From Campylorhamphus procurvoides (Eukaryota > Chordata > Aves > Passeriformes > Dendrocolaptidae): 64,000 bases of DNA. Location of the stretch: positions 522,519 to 586,518 of the forward strand of contig WBMV01002667.1 of the NCBI GenBank assembly GCA_013396655.1, written 5' to 3'. Of this stretch, positions 51,093-62,900 are shown piece after piece. A program made the translations under genes and the position numbers. Position 1 is the first letter of the stretch; the number at the start of each line of letters is the position of its first letter. Under the pieces are notes generated by a model, which was given only the letters and a program-made list of their open reading frames with translations, did no database searches and was not told the DNA's origin.

Positions 51093-54000
51093 AGTGATTT
51101 ATCCTCTGTCGGACTCCCCCACTGCAAAGATGTCCCAGTCATCTCCAGCTGATGAAGGCAACACATTCGAGCACCTCTGGAGCACACTGTAAGTAGGGAG
51201 TGATTGTTTCCTGTGAGGGGTGTTTGGAGGCAGGAACAGACAAATTCCTTTTGTGTCCTCTGCTCTCCACAGATGCCTTTGCCACACTGAGAATTTTGCC
51301 CCCCAGTTGCAGCCTCTCTGCTCAGCTCGTTTCTTTTGCCAGACTCATTTGAAACCAGCACACAAACCTACATGGCACTGTCTCATGGATGGCTCCTTTT
51401 TTCTGCTGCAGTGCTCCAGGGGCCACATGGAAATAGTGTAAGGGCCACAGCAGAGGCCCCTTTAAACTGCTACCCTTAATTCCATATTTAAACATCTTCC
51501 ATCCCCACCAAGACATTTCCAAGTCTTTTGGCCTTTGAGCCTCACACTCTAATCAAGCAAAGGAGAAGGACTGTACTTCATTCCATCCTCTTTCTCCCTT
51601 GGTATCCTCTCACATAAAGACATCCCAAGGTGACAGATATGCCAGAGCACCTGGGTGGATGCACAGCTTCCCAAGTCTCTGCTTGCTTTACCTGCCAGGT
51701 GACAATTTGCGTGAGCAAAATCTGCTCTGCCATGCGGAAATAAAAGCAGAGGATGGAGGGAGAAGTTGGGAAGGGTTTGAGGGGATTGTGAATTTCTGGG
51801 TGGTGGTGGTGGTGCCACAAGCAGTGTTGGAGAGCTGGGAAGATGACTGTGCCCTCACCTTCTCCTCAGGGAGCCAGACAGCACCTACTTTGACCTCTCT
51901 CCAGCCACCCACACTGGCAGCAATGAGGTCTCCAACCGCACAGAGGTCACAATGGATGTCTTCCAGATGAGAGGCATGAACGACTCGGTGATGGTGAGTG
52001 TGCTCAGGTATCATGGGGGGCACCTACACCAGACTCAGACTTGGTTTCCCCACAGGGGTGGGGTGGGGGCTCTGGGGGAGGCAGTGGGGAGCATAACCAC
52101 TGCAGGTGTGGCACTGCTGGCACTGGTGCAGGGTCTGATCAGCTGTAACTGATGGCACATGGATCAGTAAAACCGTGGCTACTCACTGTGAGATAATACC
52201 TGTGCATGCAGCAGAAGGGGCTCCATGCTATGAGGGAAGCAGAGCTCAAGTACCACAACAGGACCAGGGTGTCATTGGCTCCAGTACAAATGGTGTGTAG
52301 TAAAAGCTGTTTGTAAACTGCTGAGGAGGCAGAGCTGCTGGAGGGGCGCGTTGTGCTCCCAGTGCCCAGCTCTGCTCCCACCACAGCCCTCTGTCTGTGC
52401 TGTTGCCCATCTTACAAGCAGCCTTTGCCTCTGTCTGAGGCAAAGTCTTGGAAAAGCATCGTGGGTGTGCGAGACATCCAGGTCATTTGTGCATGCCCCA
52501 AGCAGGTTGGCCTCCCGGGAGCATCCCTGAAGCAGCTCCGGCTGTTGGCAGCATCTCCCGGCAGAAAGCCGCCCTTTCCCTGCAGAAAGCCGCCCTTTCC
52601 CTCCCCGACAGCTTGCCTCCCCTCCCCCAGCCCCTTTTCCCTCGCTTTCCACTCGCTTTCCCTCCCTTCTGCAGCCTCTGTCACAGCGGGCAGGAGCCGG
52701 GCAGAGGGCTGATAATTGGGGCTCTGCCCTGCCCCTCAGTGGGAAAGCCCTCACCTTTCCCCTTGCTCCTGCTGGAACCGAAGCTGAGCCTGGCAGGGTT
52801 GGTGCAGCCCAGTGTGCATGACAGTAAATGCACAGGAAACAGGATGCCTGGACTGAGAGAGAGGCAGGAGAGGGGAACAGTGATGGAGGGGCTGCCAGTC
52901 TGTGCTGATTCCTGCTGCTCGTGGGACTCAATGCCAGTGCTGATGCACGGTGACTTGGAGCAGGCCCCCAATGCCCTGGATAGCTATCTATTCCTATCCA
53001 TCCCTGTTTATCCCTCTAGGTATCCATCCATCCATCCATCCATCCATCCATCCATCCATCCATCCATCCGTCCGTCCATCCATCCATCCACACCTGTCCG
53101 TATCTATCCATGTAGGCAGGGATAACTCCATATCACTGAGACATGGAGCTCTTGCAGAGTCACTGCATCATCTGGTCAGTGCAACCATGGCCACCTTGGT
53201 GTGCTGGTAACAGGTGCCAGCTAAGCAGGTTTCCAGCCCCATGAAGCTGGAAGAAGCCTTTGGGAGCGGGATATGGCTGGGTTTGGTGGTGCAGCTGGAC
53301 CCCCGTTCTCCCTGCAGTGGGAATGGTTGGTATCGCCCAGTCCATCACTGGGCAAGCTGGGGCCTGCCCTGTGCTTTAATGAATAGTCATGAGGGACAGA
53401 AGGGGTGGGCCCCGTTTTGTTGTTGGATGCAGCAGAGTTGACAGAACTAAGGGAGATGAAAAAAGCAAAAGAGCCAACAGACGGCGATACACGGGTGGCC
53501 AGCGCAGCATCCCTGGCACTGCCTGCCCCAGCCCTGCTCCTGCATCCCTCCTTCCACCCACCATCCCACCCTGGCTGTCTCCATCGCCACCCCGACCCCA
53601 TGACTCCCGTGGCAGGACGGTTCCCCACGCTCCGTGAACCCCAAGACAACTAAAATGCTGTACATCAGCGACCCAATGCAGCATTACACCACGGTAGGTG
53701 CTGCTTGTTATGGACGGGGTTTGCCTTGCTGCTTTTACTGGAGTCATCCTCCACTGCCGGGGCACAGGCTCCAGCTCTGCATGCCCAGCCTTAGTGCTGC
53801 AGGTCAGGATGCTCCAGGGATTGTCCCATTGTGAGCATGTCCCCATCCCGTGGCTGCAAGGATGAGCTGGGGCTGTTCCAGCCCTGCTCAAGAGCCAAAA
53901 CCATATCAGTGCAGGATGCTGCAGCCTCGGCAGCTCAGTCACTTTTCCCATTGCTTTGCCTGATCTGGTGCTGGCAGAGCCTGAGGTGTGATTTAAACGT

Positions 54001-56940
54001 TGGGTGCAGGCTCCTCACCCGTGTGCACAGTCAGGAGGGGTGTTAGTCAGAACATCCACCAGAGGAACGCCCTGCAGTGCAGGATACCACCAGCACTGGT
54101 TTGTTGTCCACTGGGGATGACCTCAGCCAAGCCCACAGCACACACCATGGCCCCAGGCAGGCTTCCCTTCCCTGGTGGAAATCCCTGGGAGCAGGTGAAA
54201 TGGTACCTGTGCTGTAGATGATGTGCTTTCAGCCCTGTCCTCAAGTGCTGAGGTTGTTTCCTTAGGGGTTTGTGTCTGTTGCTGGCATTCGGAACAGCCC
54301 GGCAAAGGCACAGAGGTAGTTGGAGATAGAACGAAATAACTTCATTCCTCTTTTTCACATTTTGTGTGTTGCTAACAAGCTTTGTGTTCTGGGATTATCA
54401 GGGCTGTTCCTTGAGAGGTTGTTGCTGCAGTTGTGTGAATAATTATCATTTGTGTGTTGGGGGTACAAACATGTGTGTACAAACATGTTTTCACACACAC
54501 ACAAACATTCCTGCCTTTGTTTTGTCTTTCAAGGGGATGTTTCCATAATTTTGTCAATTTTGAACAAGTTGGTCATTTTCGCCTTGCACCTGACTCTGGG
54601 TCTCTCTGCCTGGATTCCCAAAGCCCTAGTGCTCAGGAAGCTTCCTCTTGCTTTGTGCTGACAGGGGAGCCCAGCTTGGGGCAGCCAGCCTGGCTGGCAG
54701 AGGTGATACCCTGGGTCTCATATCTCACCATTTTTCCCAGGAGAAGCTCTCTCCCAATGCAGATGTCAGGATGCTCCGCTCAGTGGATGTCCCCACTCAG
54801 CTGCCTGTTTATGGCTGCAGACTTCAGACATGCACAGTCCTGGCTCTAAGCAGAGAAAAACAGCTCAGTTCTGATATTTCTAGGTTATCTGGGCTGTGGA
54901 TCGGCCCTGTCCAGCAGCAATCCCTTCTCCCTTGCCGCTGTTCTCCTGGTTGATGCCTGAGCTTTCCTTGTGCCACCACGCTGGTGCTGCCCTGCCCATG
55001 ATCCCCACAGCAGCTGCTGCCCAGCAGTTCCCAGCCTGATGGCAAGGGCTTTCCACATGCCTCTTTTGCCAGAGTTTCTCATAAGTTTTTGTACAGGTGA
55101 AGCCTGGGATTATGGAAAGCTTGGCTTGTCTTCGGCTGGGCTATTTATAGAACGGCAAGGAGGAATAGAGGGGTTTAGGCACATATTTTAGGGAGAAAAT
55201 GGCTGGATGTGTAAAAACAAGCCAGATCTTGTTCAGCATTCCTCCAGTTAGTCACAGGCTCCAACGACCTTGTAAGAGATGCAGGCAACAGGAGAACTTC
55301 CCTGGAGAAGGATGATTGCCTTTAAACCATTCCACATTGTAGACGGTTGGGTGAGGTTGGGATCCCAAGTTAAAACATGTCTCTTGATTCCTGAGCCGTG
55401 AGCCTTGCAGCCCTTTGGGGAAGGCTGAGCCTGCTGGCTGTGCCCACGGCTGCTTCCAGAGCTCTTGGCTTCCCAGAGCTGCCCCAGTTGGTGCTGGGAA
55501 CAGGGATATTCCTGCTGGGGCACAGGGACAGTCGAGGGGGACCCTGTCCCTGCCCTGATGCAGGACCTGGGACAAGACATAGTGATGCACCAGCCACTGT
55601 GCGTGGTCACCGGCACAGCCTGGGTGGCCACCACTGCACCTCTCTCTGGGGCTGCCAGAGTGAGAGCAAACCCTGAGCAGCTCAGGAATTGCAGGTTTCT
55701 GGGGGGACAAAAAACATCCCACTTGCTTTGAGAAACATTTGTATTTGGGTCTGATTTTCTGGTGAAATATTAAGGTCACTTTAGCCATGCAGCTCTTGGG
55801 AATGTCACTGTGCTTAGGCTGTGCCTGCGGGTAAAGGAGCTGCCAGCTCTTACTGGAAGTATCTGACAGTAATTGGTCAGAACAGAAATAAGGAAAAAAT
55901 TGTAAAAAGTCAGGATTTAGTCCATTGGGTCTGGAATAAGAGGCAGGACATGCCTAAATAGATCTGTTTGCCCGGTGCCCTTCCTACAGAGTGCTGCATC
56001 GCAGCCACGCGCTTTGGAGGTTTGAGGTTTTCCCCAAATTAGAGCTGCATCAAGCACTGAGAGCAATCATCCCACTGGGAAACAAGCTACAAACCACGGC
56101 TCAGGTCTGGCTGGCTCAGGGAAGCACTCCCAGGAGTGGTGTGTGGGTGTCTGTCCACAACCAGCGAATGCCTGGTATTGCTGTCACGATGGAGCAATGC
56201 CATTGCCAGGGACTGCTGGTCACCTTCCCAGGGTTGTTTCACTGAGCTGTCACACTGTGGCTGCTGGAAGGGCCACTGTGGAGCAGAGCCCTGTGTGCAG
56301 GACAGGGCTGTCACTCCCCACCCACAGCGGGACATCTCCCACACCTGAGTGAAGCCCAGAACATCCCTACCCTCTCCCGACTGTCAGAACAGTGGCTTTC
56401 TCTATGCAGGTGTGCTAGAAATCCGGGACTGTGGCACCTCGCTGCCTCCAGCAATGATGGAGCAGATCGAGGGGGATGATTTAAGTGCATAGAGTTTATC
56501 ACTCGCACAAATGGTGACCTGTTGGAAAACCCAAGCCACCCAGACCAGGTCTTTTGACTCCCTACCTGCTTGCTGGCCCTTTAAGGAAGCTGTAACAGGA
56601 CACCCCAGCCCTGGAGAAGGGTGGCTGAGGTTTCCCTGTCTCTAAACTGGCTGGTGTTTTCTTTTTTCCCTCCTCCCCTTTTCCCTTCCTCCAGTCCCAG
56701 TTCAATTTGCTGAACAACAGCATGGATCAGAGCATCGGCAGCAGAGCAGCCTCCACCAGCCCCTACAGCTCCGAGCACACCTCCAATGTCCCAACGCATT
56801 CTCCCTACTCGCAGCCCAGCTCTACCTTCGACGCCATGTCCCCGGCTCCTGTCATCCCCTCCAACACTGACTACCCCGGCCCCCACCACTTCGAGGTGAC
56901 CTTCCAGCAGTCCAGCACCGCCAAGTCAGCCACCTGGACA
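51093..56940 (+). CDS. TP73: TP73, 5' part (exons 2, 3, 3' and 4; gene continues right of window)
   Basis: TP73 encodes a p53-family transcription factor that controls apoptosis, neural development and multiciliogenesis. TA isoforms start at 51130: exons 51130-51188, 51870-51993 and 56695-56940 join in phase into 143 residues. The transactivation helix is FEHLWSTLE, with the MDM2-contact residues Phe13, Trp17 and Leu20. It is followed by [11 protein letters not shown], a proline-rich segment with [14 protein letters not shown] (the tyrosine corresponding to the c-Abl site), and [20 protein letters not shown], which leads into the DNA-binding domain. Exon 4 ends at SATWT, where human exon 5 continues with the core domain. 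That exon is not found in 56,941-64,000. Delta-N isoforms use the internal exon at 53655. p73 rather than p63 is supported by the neighbours WRAP73 and TPRG1L and by the delta-N N-terminus. Position 51093 is the exon 2 acceptor boundary; 51093-51129 is 5' UTR. Confidence 0.96.
51130..51188 (+). CDS. TP73: TP73 exon 2, coding part (TA start)
   Basis: The exon begins at 51093 after the acceptor TTTAG. The ATG at 51130 has A at -3. Encodes [19 protein letters not shown] and leaves with CT before GTAAGT; Leu20 is completed by exon 3. Confidence 0.95.
51870..51993 (+). CDS. TP73: TP73 exon 3
   Basis: 124 nt, CTCCTCAG acceptor and GTGAGT donor. Encodes [20 protein letters not shown] then [21 protein letters not shown]. 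It carries the rest of the TA-specific N-terminus and ends phase 0. Confidence 0.95.
53022..53090. repeat. (ATCC)n microsatellite
   Basis: About 16 tandem ATCC units with a GTCC-variant pair in the middle (CCGTCCGTCC), flanked by degenerate TATC/TCCA sequence from 52,983 to 53,118. It lies about 260 bp upstream of the p53-type element of the delta-N TP73 promoter. Confidence 0.95.
53350..53369 (+). promoter_or_regulatory. TP73: p53-family response element of the delta-N TP73 (P2) promoter
   Basis: Two abutting decamers, GGGCAAGCTG and GGGCCTGCCC, match RRRCWWGYYY with one mismatch each (final G in the first, C for W in the second) and no spacer. The human P2 promoter contains a response element that, as I recall it, differs from this one by a single base. 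p53 and TAp73 bind it to induce delta-N p73, which in turn represses both. It lies 286 bp upstream of the delta-N ATG. A weak TATA-like TTTAAT follows at 53,374, which would put the start site near 53,400. Confidence 0.8.
53655..53693 (+). CDS. TP73: TP73 exon 3' (delta-N start exon)
   Basis: 13 codons, [13 protein letters not shown], with A at -3 and a GTAGGT donor, ending phase 0 so that it joins SQFNLL of exon 4. The human delta-N p73 N-terminus also has 13 residues and begins MLY. The product lacks the main transactivation helix and acts as a dominant-negative inhibitor of p53 and TAp73. Confidence 0.92.
53694..56694 (+). other. TP73 intron after exon 3'
   Basis: 3 kb ending in a strong polypyrimidine tract and CCTCCAG acceptor. 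A short (CA)n run lies near 54,493-54,504. I see no exon or transposon. Confidence 0.7.
56695..56940 (+). CDS. TP73: TP73 exon 4
   Basis: 82 codons, phase 0 at both ends, GTAAGT donor. Shared by TA and delta-N isoforms. It begins [20 protein letters not shown] and ends [17 protein letters not shown], reaching the first strand of the DNA-binding domain. Confidence 0.97.
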
Positions 56941-59900
56941 GTAAGTTGCATGTCTTCTACCTTCTCTAGGATGATGCTCACCACCACCCACGACGTTCTC
57001 ACCACCAACCACCAACGCCTGGGTGGTGGGGACCCTTGCATGGGGCCGCTGTGGGACACGGCCACCACTGATGGGGACTTCACCTGGGAAGCAAAACACG
57101 CAGGAAACACCCGTGCTTGTTTTTCAGGGGTGTTCTCCCAAAGGGCTGTGAAACTCAGCGGCACCAATGTCACTTCTCTCACTGCAATTCCCTAAACTAC
57201 AGGTCAGTTTCCCCAAAAGAAATGTCCTGGGGAAGTACCTGCCTTGTTCTCCTGCTTCTTCCCAACACATTTTCCAGCAAGCACTGTCAGAAGCCGTGGG
57301 TGAGAGGGACCTTTGCTCGCGTCTCCCGGCGCCGTTCCCAGCTTTGCCATGAATTCCTGCTTGTCATTTACAATCCTTTTTCCATCTCATATCAGAGGAG
57401 CAACTTAATCTCTAGAAGTCACGGCAAACAGCCGAGTAGGATTTTAACCACCGTAGGTTTTTAGTCAGGATTGCATCGTGCCGTCCCCCCGGGAGCCGGG
57501 ATGCAGGTTTGGTCCATGACCGCTCCGACCGCGCTCCTGCCGCCCGGCACAGGAGCAGGGACCCAGAGACCGGGCAGAGTGTACAGGGGTTGCTTTCCTT
57601 GTTGTGGAAAAAGGTCCTAAGTTCCAAACCTAGCTTCAGCTCAGCGCTGTCCCTGTCTTTAAGGAAAACGGCACTTACGGCCAGTGCCGGAGGCGTTCCT
57701 GCAGCGGGTGCCTCCGGAGCGCCCGGCAGAGCCACTCACCAGCAAGCTTGAGCCGGGCGGGTTTTCTCCTCCGGGAAACACTGATAGAGCAGAAAGGCTG
57801 GGATGGGATGACTGACATCCCGTGGGAACAGCGGTGTTTCCTCCGGGGCTGCAGTGGGACTGCAGCCGTGGGACGGGCAGAGCAGCCCAGGAGCGATGTG
57901 CCAGCCCCAGGTGTGATGATGACCTTCTTTTTTGGAAAGGTGGCATGTTTAATTGCCGAGACAGTCCTTCCCACCGGAAGACAGAAAGCATCCTTGGATG
58001 CTGCCGTGCAGGGAGAGCCCGGGCAGCGGCCGGCGGGTGCTTTTTACACGGTGGGATGCTCCCGGTGTGTCCTGGTGAGGGTGCGGGAGGGGACAGCGGC
58101 CGCAGCGCTGGGCTGTGTCCTGCGAAATCCAGCGGGTGGGCGGAGTGGGGAGAGCAGCAGCGAGCCGGCAGCAATCAGGCATTTGAACGCAGCCGAATTC
58201 CTGGCTGGAGCAGTCCAGCAGCTTCCCCGCGGCCAGTGGAGTCACACGGATCAGGGGCTTGGGACAGCACTGCGCTTATACACACTGGCCCTCGTAGGTA
58301 TGGTTAAGTCTCCACTCTTTCCACTGTCTTTCCTTGTGGAATGTTGCTCAGGGATATATTTCATTAGGAACTGAATAAAGTGGAGGTCCTCAGGGCAGGA
58401 TGATGTGACTGCAGCCCGATCCTACACCTACTGGGGGATAACTCCCATCAGTCACAGGTAAAGCTGCACAGGACCTGCACAGGGAAGGGAGGCATTCCCG
58501 TACCACTAAAGCATCCAAATGGAAACCGAAACAAGACACTGCAGGTTGTCTTGTCCCAGCGTGCAGGGACACAGGGGCCAGAAAGTGTCCTTTGCTCATT
58601 TGCCGTTTTTCCCCCTAGGAGTGTCAGGGGATGTCTTTAGGATGGAACAGACACAGTGTGGGCAGGGCTGCCCTCCTGAAAGCTATCCCATTCCCCTGGA
58701 GTCTTTCCACAGTTCTGACTGGACTGGAGTGAACTCAGACTGTCTCGGCATCACCCTGTGCTGACTGTGCTCCTGTAGTTAGTTAGTGTCCCACTGGGAG
58801 CTTGGTTCATTGGGACGGGATGGTTGTCTTTCCAACTCTTTATGGAAAGTCAGGGCAAAGCAGTGCCATGCGATGCTGTGAGAGCCCTTCCAGTCCTGGG
58901 GGAGCAGCTGGATGTGAGAGTTGCCAGGAGAACAAGCTCATTCCAGGGGTAACTGAGAGCACCTACACAGGATGATCCCATCTGTCAGGGCTGGGAGCCA
59001 TGGCTGCAAGGGGAGCGTTCCGAGAAGTGTCCAAAGTGGAGGGTTTGAATGCCTGAACTGGCTTTAACACTTGACAAGGCAGTTGGAGGTGTCTGGTCCT
59101 CTGAGCTGCAACACTGGGGTGGCTGCATGCCCCTAAAGTAGGCTGGCTGCAGGGTCAGAACCCACCAGCCCACAGTTCACTGTGTTGGTGCTGAGCCCGT
59201 GGACAACAGCAGTGGGTTTCCAGTGTCTGGAACCCTGGAAAGCACAGGGGATGCTTCATTTGAAACAGAGATTCCTGCAGGACTGCTGGTGTGGATGCAG
59301 TGGGTCCAGCTCACCAAGGTTCCCACGAGGAATGGTCCTACCGTGGTGACAGCTCGTGCCACTCCATGTCCTTCCAGCTAGGCTGTCACAGACACATTTA
59401 GTGCTGGAAGAGGAGGTTGCTGCCTTCTTCCCATTCACCAAGAGCTCTGCAGTGCCACTGCCACACCTGAGCCTGTCCTGGTAAAACGGGGAAAGGAGCT
59501 CAGCAAAATAGATATGTTCTATGTTGCCAGTCAGTTAACATACAAATGCATGAACCTCCACAGGAGCTGTGAACACACTTGTAGCAGTGTAGGAGTAACA
59601 CAAGGAAAAGGCACTGGGAAATGCAGGCACTCAGGAAAGGAAGTTAAATGCTCAGTCAGTAGGGCTGGGGACAGACAGAGACGTCTGACAGCGTGGTCAC
59701 ACAAAGGACAATGGCACTGGCTGTCCAGGAGCACTGCAGGACATGCATGGTTTGGGTCAGAACTTCAGAGGAAATAACCTGTCGTGTTTCATCTGTATCT
59801 GGGGAAGCCTCGTGGCTTTTGGATGTGCTGAGGTTCACTGCACCAAATAATTTATGCCAGGATGGTTGACCAATTTACACCAAGCACTGACCACAAGCTC

Positions 59901-62900
59901 AGCACAGCCAAAGTGCTGGGCAGCATTTCAGAGCAGTGAGGAGTCCCCTGTGCTGGAAGAAGGGCCTGCTGAAGGTCTCTTGCAATCTGGGGTTAGATCG
60001 TGGAGGATCCAGCCATGGAGGAATGGACAGATGGTGCACAGGCAATGCCAAAGCAAATAGTTCATGCAAGTCATCTTGTCAAATGATTTGGGGTCATTTT
60101 TGGTGCAATCATGAGCTTTGGTTGATGGAAACGTGTAGCTCAATGGCCTCCTGGTTCAGTCCCTCTGGAAGAGGTAGTGTTGTCCATTCTCCTGTGCTTA
60201 GGAGAGGAGGCTCCAAAGGATCTTGGGGGTCCTGGGAAGAGTGTTTGACAATGAGCTGGCTGCTCTGGGATGGTTTGCTCTGCAGGGCTGGGCATATCAG
60301 TGTCACCTGGGCAGGGGAGCGAGGTGTCCCCAGGCCCACTGTTTGCACACACTGTGTTCCTGTCCACACTTCAAACCCTCTGTTGACAAAGCAGAAAGGG
60401 TTTGGGAGGGAGATGCAAAGAAGAAGAACAGTTTAGAGCAGATGCCTTGTAGGGCAATACCAGAGAAGTGTTCTGCAATGAAGGTCTCCCAGAGCAGAGC
60501 AAAGGTGGCTCAATCATGGTGTGCACAGGAGATGGTTCCTGATAGCAGCCAATGCCTTAATCTAACAGAAAGAGACATAATAAGATCCAGCACTTGGAAG
60601 CTGAAGCCAGGCGAATTCAGACTAGAAACAAGGTGGAATTTTTTTTAGCAGTGAGGATAATTAAACATAGGAACAATTTACCAAGGAATGCGGTGGATTC
60701 TCCAACTCCTGAAGGATTCAAATGAGGAGTCTGCGTATCTCTTGAGAGATAAGCTGTGCTTTAGCAGACACCCTTGGCTCAGTGCAGGAGGAGGAGGACG
60801 GAAGGGGTTTGGGGGCAACAGTGTGGGGAATGGGCCCAGAGCATCATCAGCTATTCTCTCTTGCCTCAAAATGCCAATTTTCTAATTGTAGGAAAGCAGT
60901 GAATGGAGAAGGAGCAAAGCCTTAGGACAGAGGTTTGGGGCTCACTTTACCAAGCTCTGTCCTTGCAGAGGGACGCTGGGCAGTGGTGGGTGACACTGGA
61001 TGTCCCAACCCCCTGGCTGAGCTCTGAGCGCCACTGAAGCAGCTGCTCTGTTCCATTCTGTGGAAAGCCCTCCAGGCTGCTACCACCTCCCTTTTCATTT
61101 TTAATGGCCTTCTTATCGCAGAGACCAACGGCCAGATGCTGAAAATAAGGTTTTCCCTGTAGGTTGGAAGCCCCCCTCTGGTAGGCTGGGAGGAGGACCA
61201 GGAGCTGATGTGTGGCAGGATGGGGCACGCCAGCATCCTGCCTGCCTGCTGGGAGCCATCAGGGCTCCGGGTGCCCGGAGCTGCCTGGACATGCTGGAGC
61301 CGCAGCCGATCACGGCACTTTCCTCACCACAGCCCCTCACCACATTGGCCAGCTGGTAACTGATGGATAATTAGGATTTTTCTCAAGTCAGGTTGGTGGC
61401 AGAGCAGGGCTCCCTCCCGGCTGGACACCGTCACATGTGCCAGAGCTGCAGAAGTGTTAATAGGGTCTTTGGCCTCCCATGGCTGGACTGCAAGGGGATG
61501 TGGGAGCTTGAGCCTGTGATGTGGGGCAGCTGCCCAGGTCCAGATGGAGGCCCTGGAACCGGGGGAACATAGATAAACCCCCAAGCTGTACAGGCAAGGA
61601 AGTCTGTGACACAGGCATAGGGAGGTCCCAACCACATCCAGGGACTTGCTGCTGCTTCAGGGAGTGAACAGCCCATGAGGGAAATCTTGGAGATGTTCAC
61701 AGCTGAGGGGAGCTGCTTCTGCTTCCATGCGGGGCTAGCCAGCAATCACCAACAGCAAACTGCATCCCAGTGCTCAGCCAGTGAGAGATGGCCACGTGGA
61801 ACTGGTTCCAGTTACTCATTAGATTTTGCATCTGGAGCATGGGCACTGGGGAGATAAAATGCTTTGCCTGATCCTAACTGAATGAGGCAGATGGGAATAA
61901 TTTGTGTGGCAGAAAGCAGGTTCTCCCTTGCTGGTCACTGCTTGAAGCTCCTTGGGGTAGAGACGGTTGTAAACATGAGGGAAAAGTCTTCAGGAGCATC
62001 TATAGACTACAAGCCTTCTCTTCAAATCCTCTCTGGCACTTCATCATATCCCAGGGAGCTTCCTGTCCAACAGCCATGGCCTGGAGATGATCAGGGGCCG
62101 TGCACAGCTTAGGGCACTCTGCCTTTGAGCCACAAACATATCTGGTTTTATCCAAGTAGCTCGGCAGATGAGCGTGGATATTTTGGCATGCTTGAAGTAG
62201 GGAAGCAACCTCAGCACCAGCCTACCCAGAGCCCATCGAAGCCAGCCCACTGGAGGCTTTCCACCAGCTTTTGCAGGGCGTGGATGAGGCTCCAGGAGCT
62301 CCAGACACAATGGAATTAAGAAAAAAGGCAAAGGAATTTGGTGTGTGATGTTCCAACATGATCCCACTATCAGTTCCACTATCTTGAAGGTGTCTGGTAT
62401 GCACAGGTCAAGGGAATGGCTTACTGGCAATGCTGCTCCATCAGGAAGGCAATGCTCTCCAGCAGGAGAGGTGGGAGAGAGTTGTGAGCCATGACCTCTG
62501 GTGCATAAGGGAGGGGGGGAAAGATGCTGGTAAGCCCTTGGCAAACTCCCTCTCTGCCTGTGCCCACTCCAGGAAGCAGCTGTGGGAGAGCAGAAAGGAA
62601 GAGCTCTGTACTGTATGGCACAGCCCTCCCAGGATGCTCCAGAGCCAGAGGTTTCCCCTTGAGTCCAGGCCTTGCTGCTTTGGCTTTTGTATTTTGTTCC
62701 CAGCAGCAATTCCCAAGCCCAAATCAGCCTCTTCCTCCCTCCCCTCCCAGCCTGCCCCTGCATCCAGACTTGATAATGCAGCGTGAAACAACCTCCTTGC
62801 TGGCTTTGTGGCTTCCTTTTTGGATGAGAGGTAGCTCTCAGCCAGCTTGGTCAAGGAATCTGAGTACCCAGTGCACAGAGGAAGTCAGATCTACAAGAAG

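Larger units (their letters stand above)
51994..53654 (+). other. TP73: TP73 intron 3, upstream part, and P2 promoter
   Basis: Contains the ATCC microsatellite (53.02-53.09 kb), the p53-type response element (53,350-53,369) and the presumed 5' UTR of the delta-N transcript. The C-rich segment 52.5-52.7 kb contains two copies of CAGAAAGCCGCCCTTTCCCT at 52,561-52,600, a 20-bp tandem duplication. Confidence 0.65.

Noticed and set aside
52272..53125. 219- and 225-codon open frames on opposite strands in TP73 intron 3
   Set aside because: They overlap each other and the ATCC repeat (giving an IHPSIHPS peptide) and have no domain.
57748..58374. 208-codon plus-strand open frame in TP73 intron 4 as a possible exon
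   Set aside because: It has no similarity to p53-family DNA-binding sequence, overlaps equally open frames on both strands, and lies in CpG-rich DNA.
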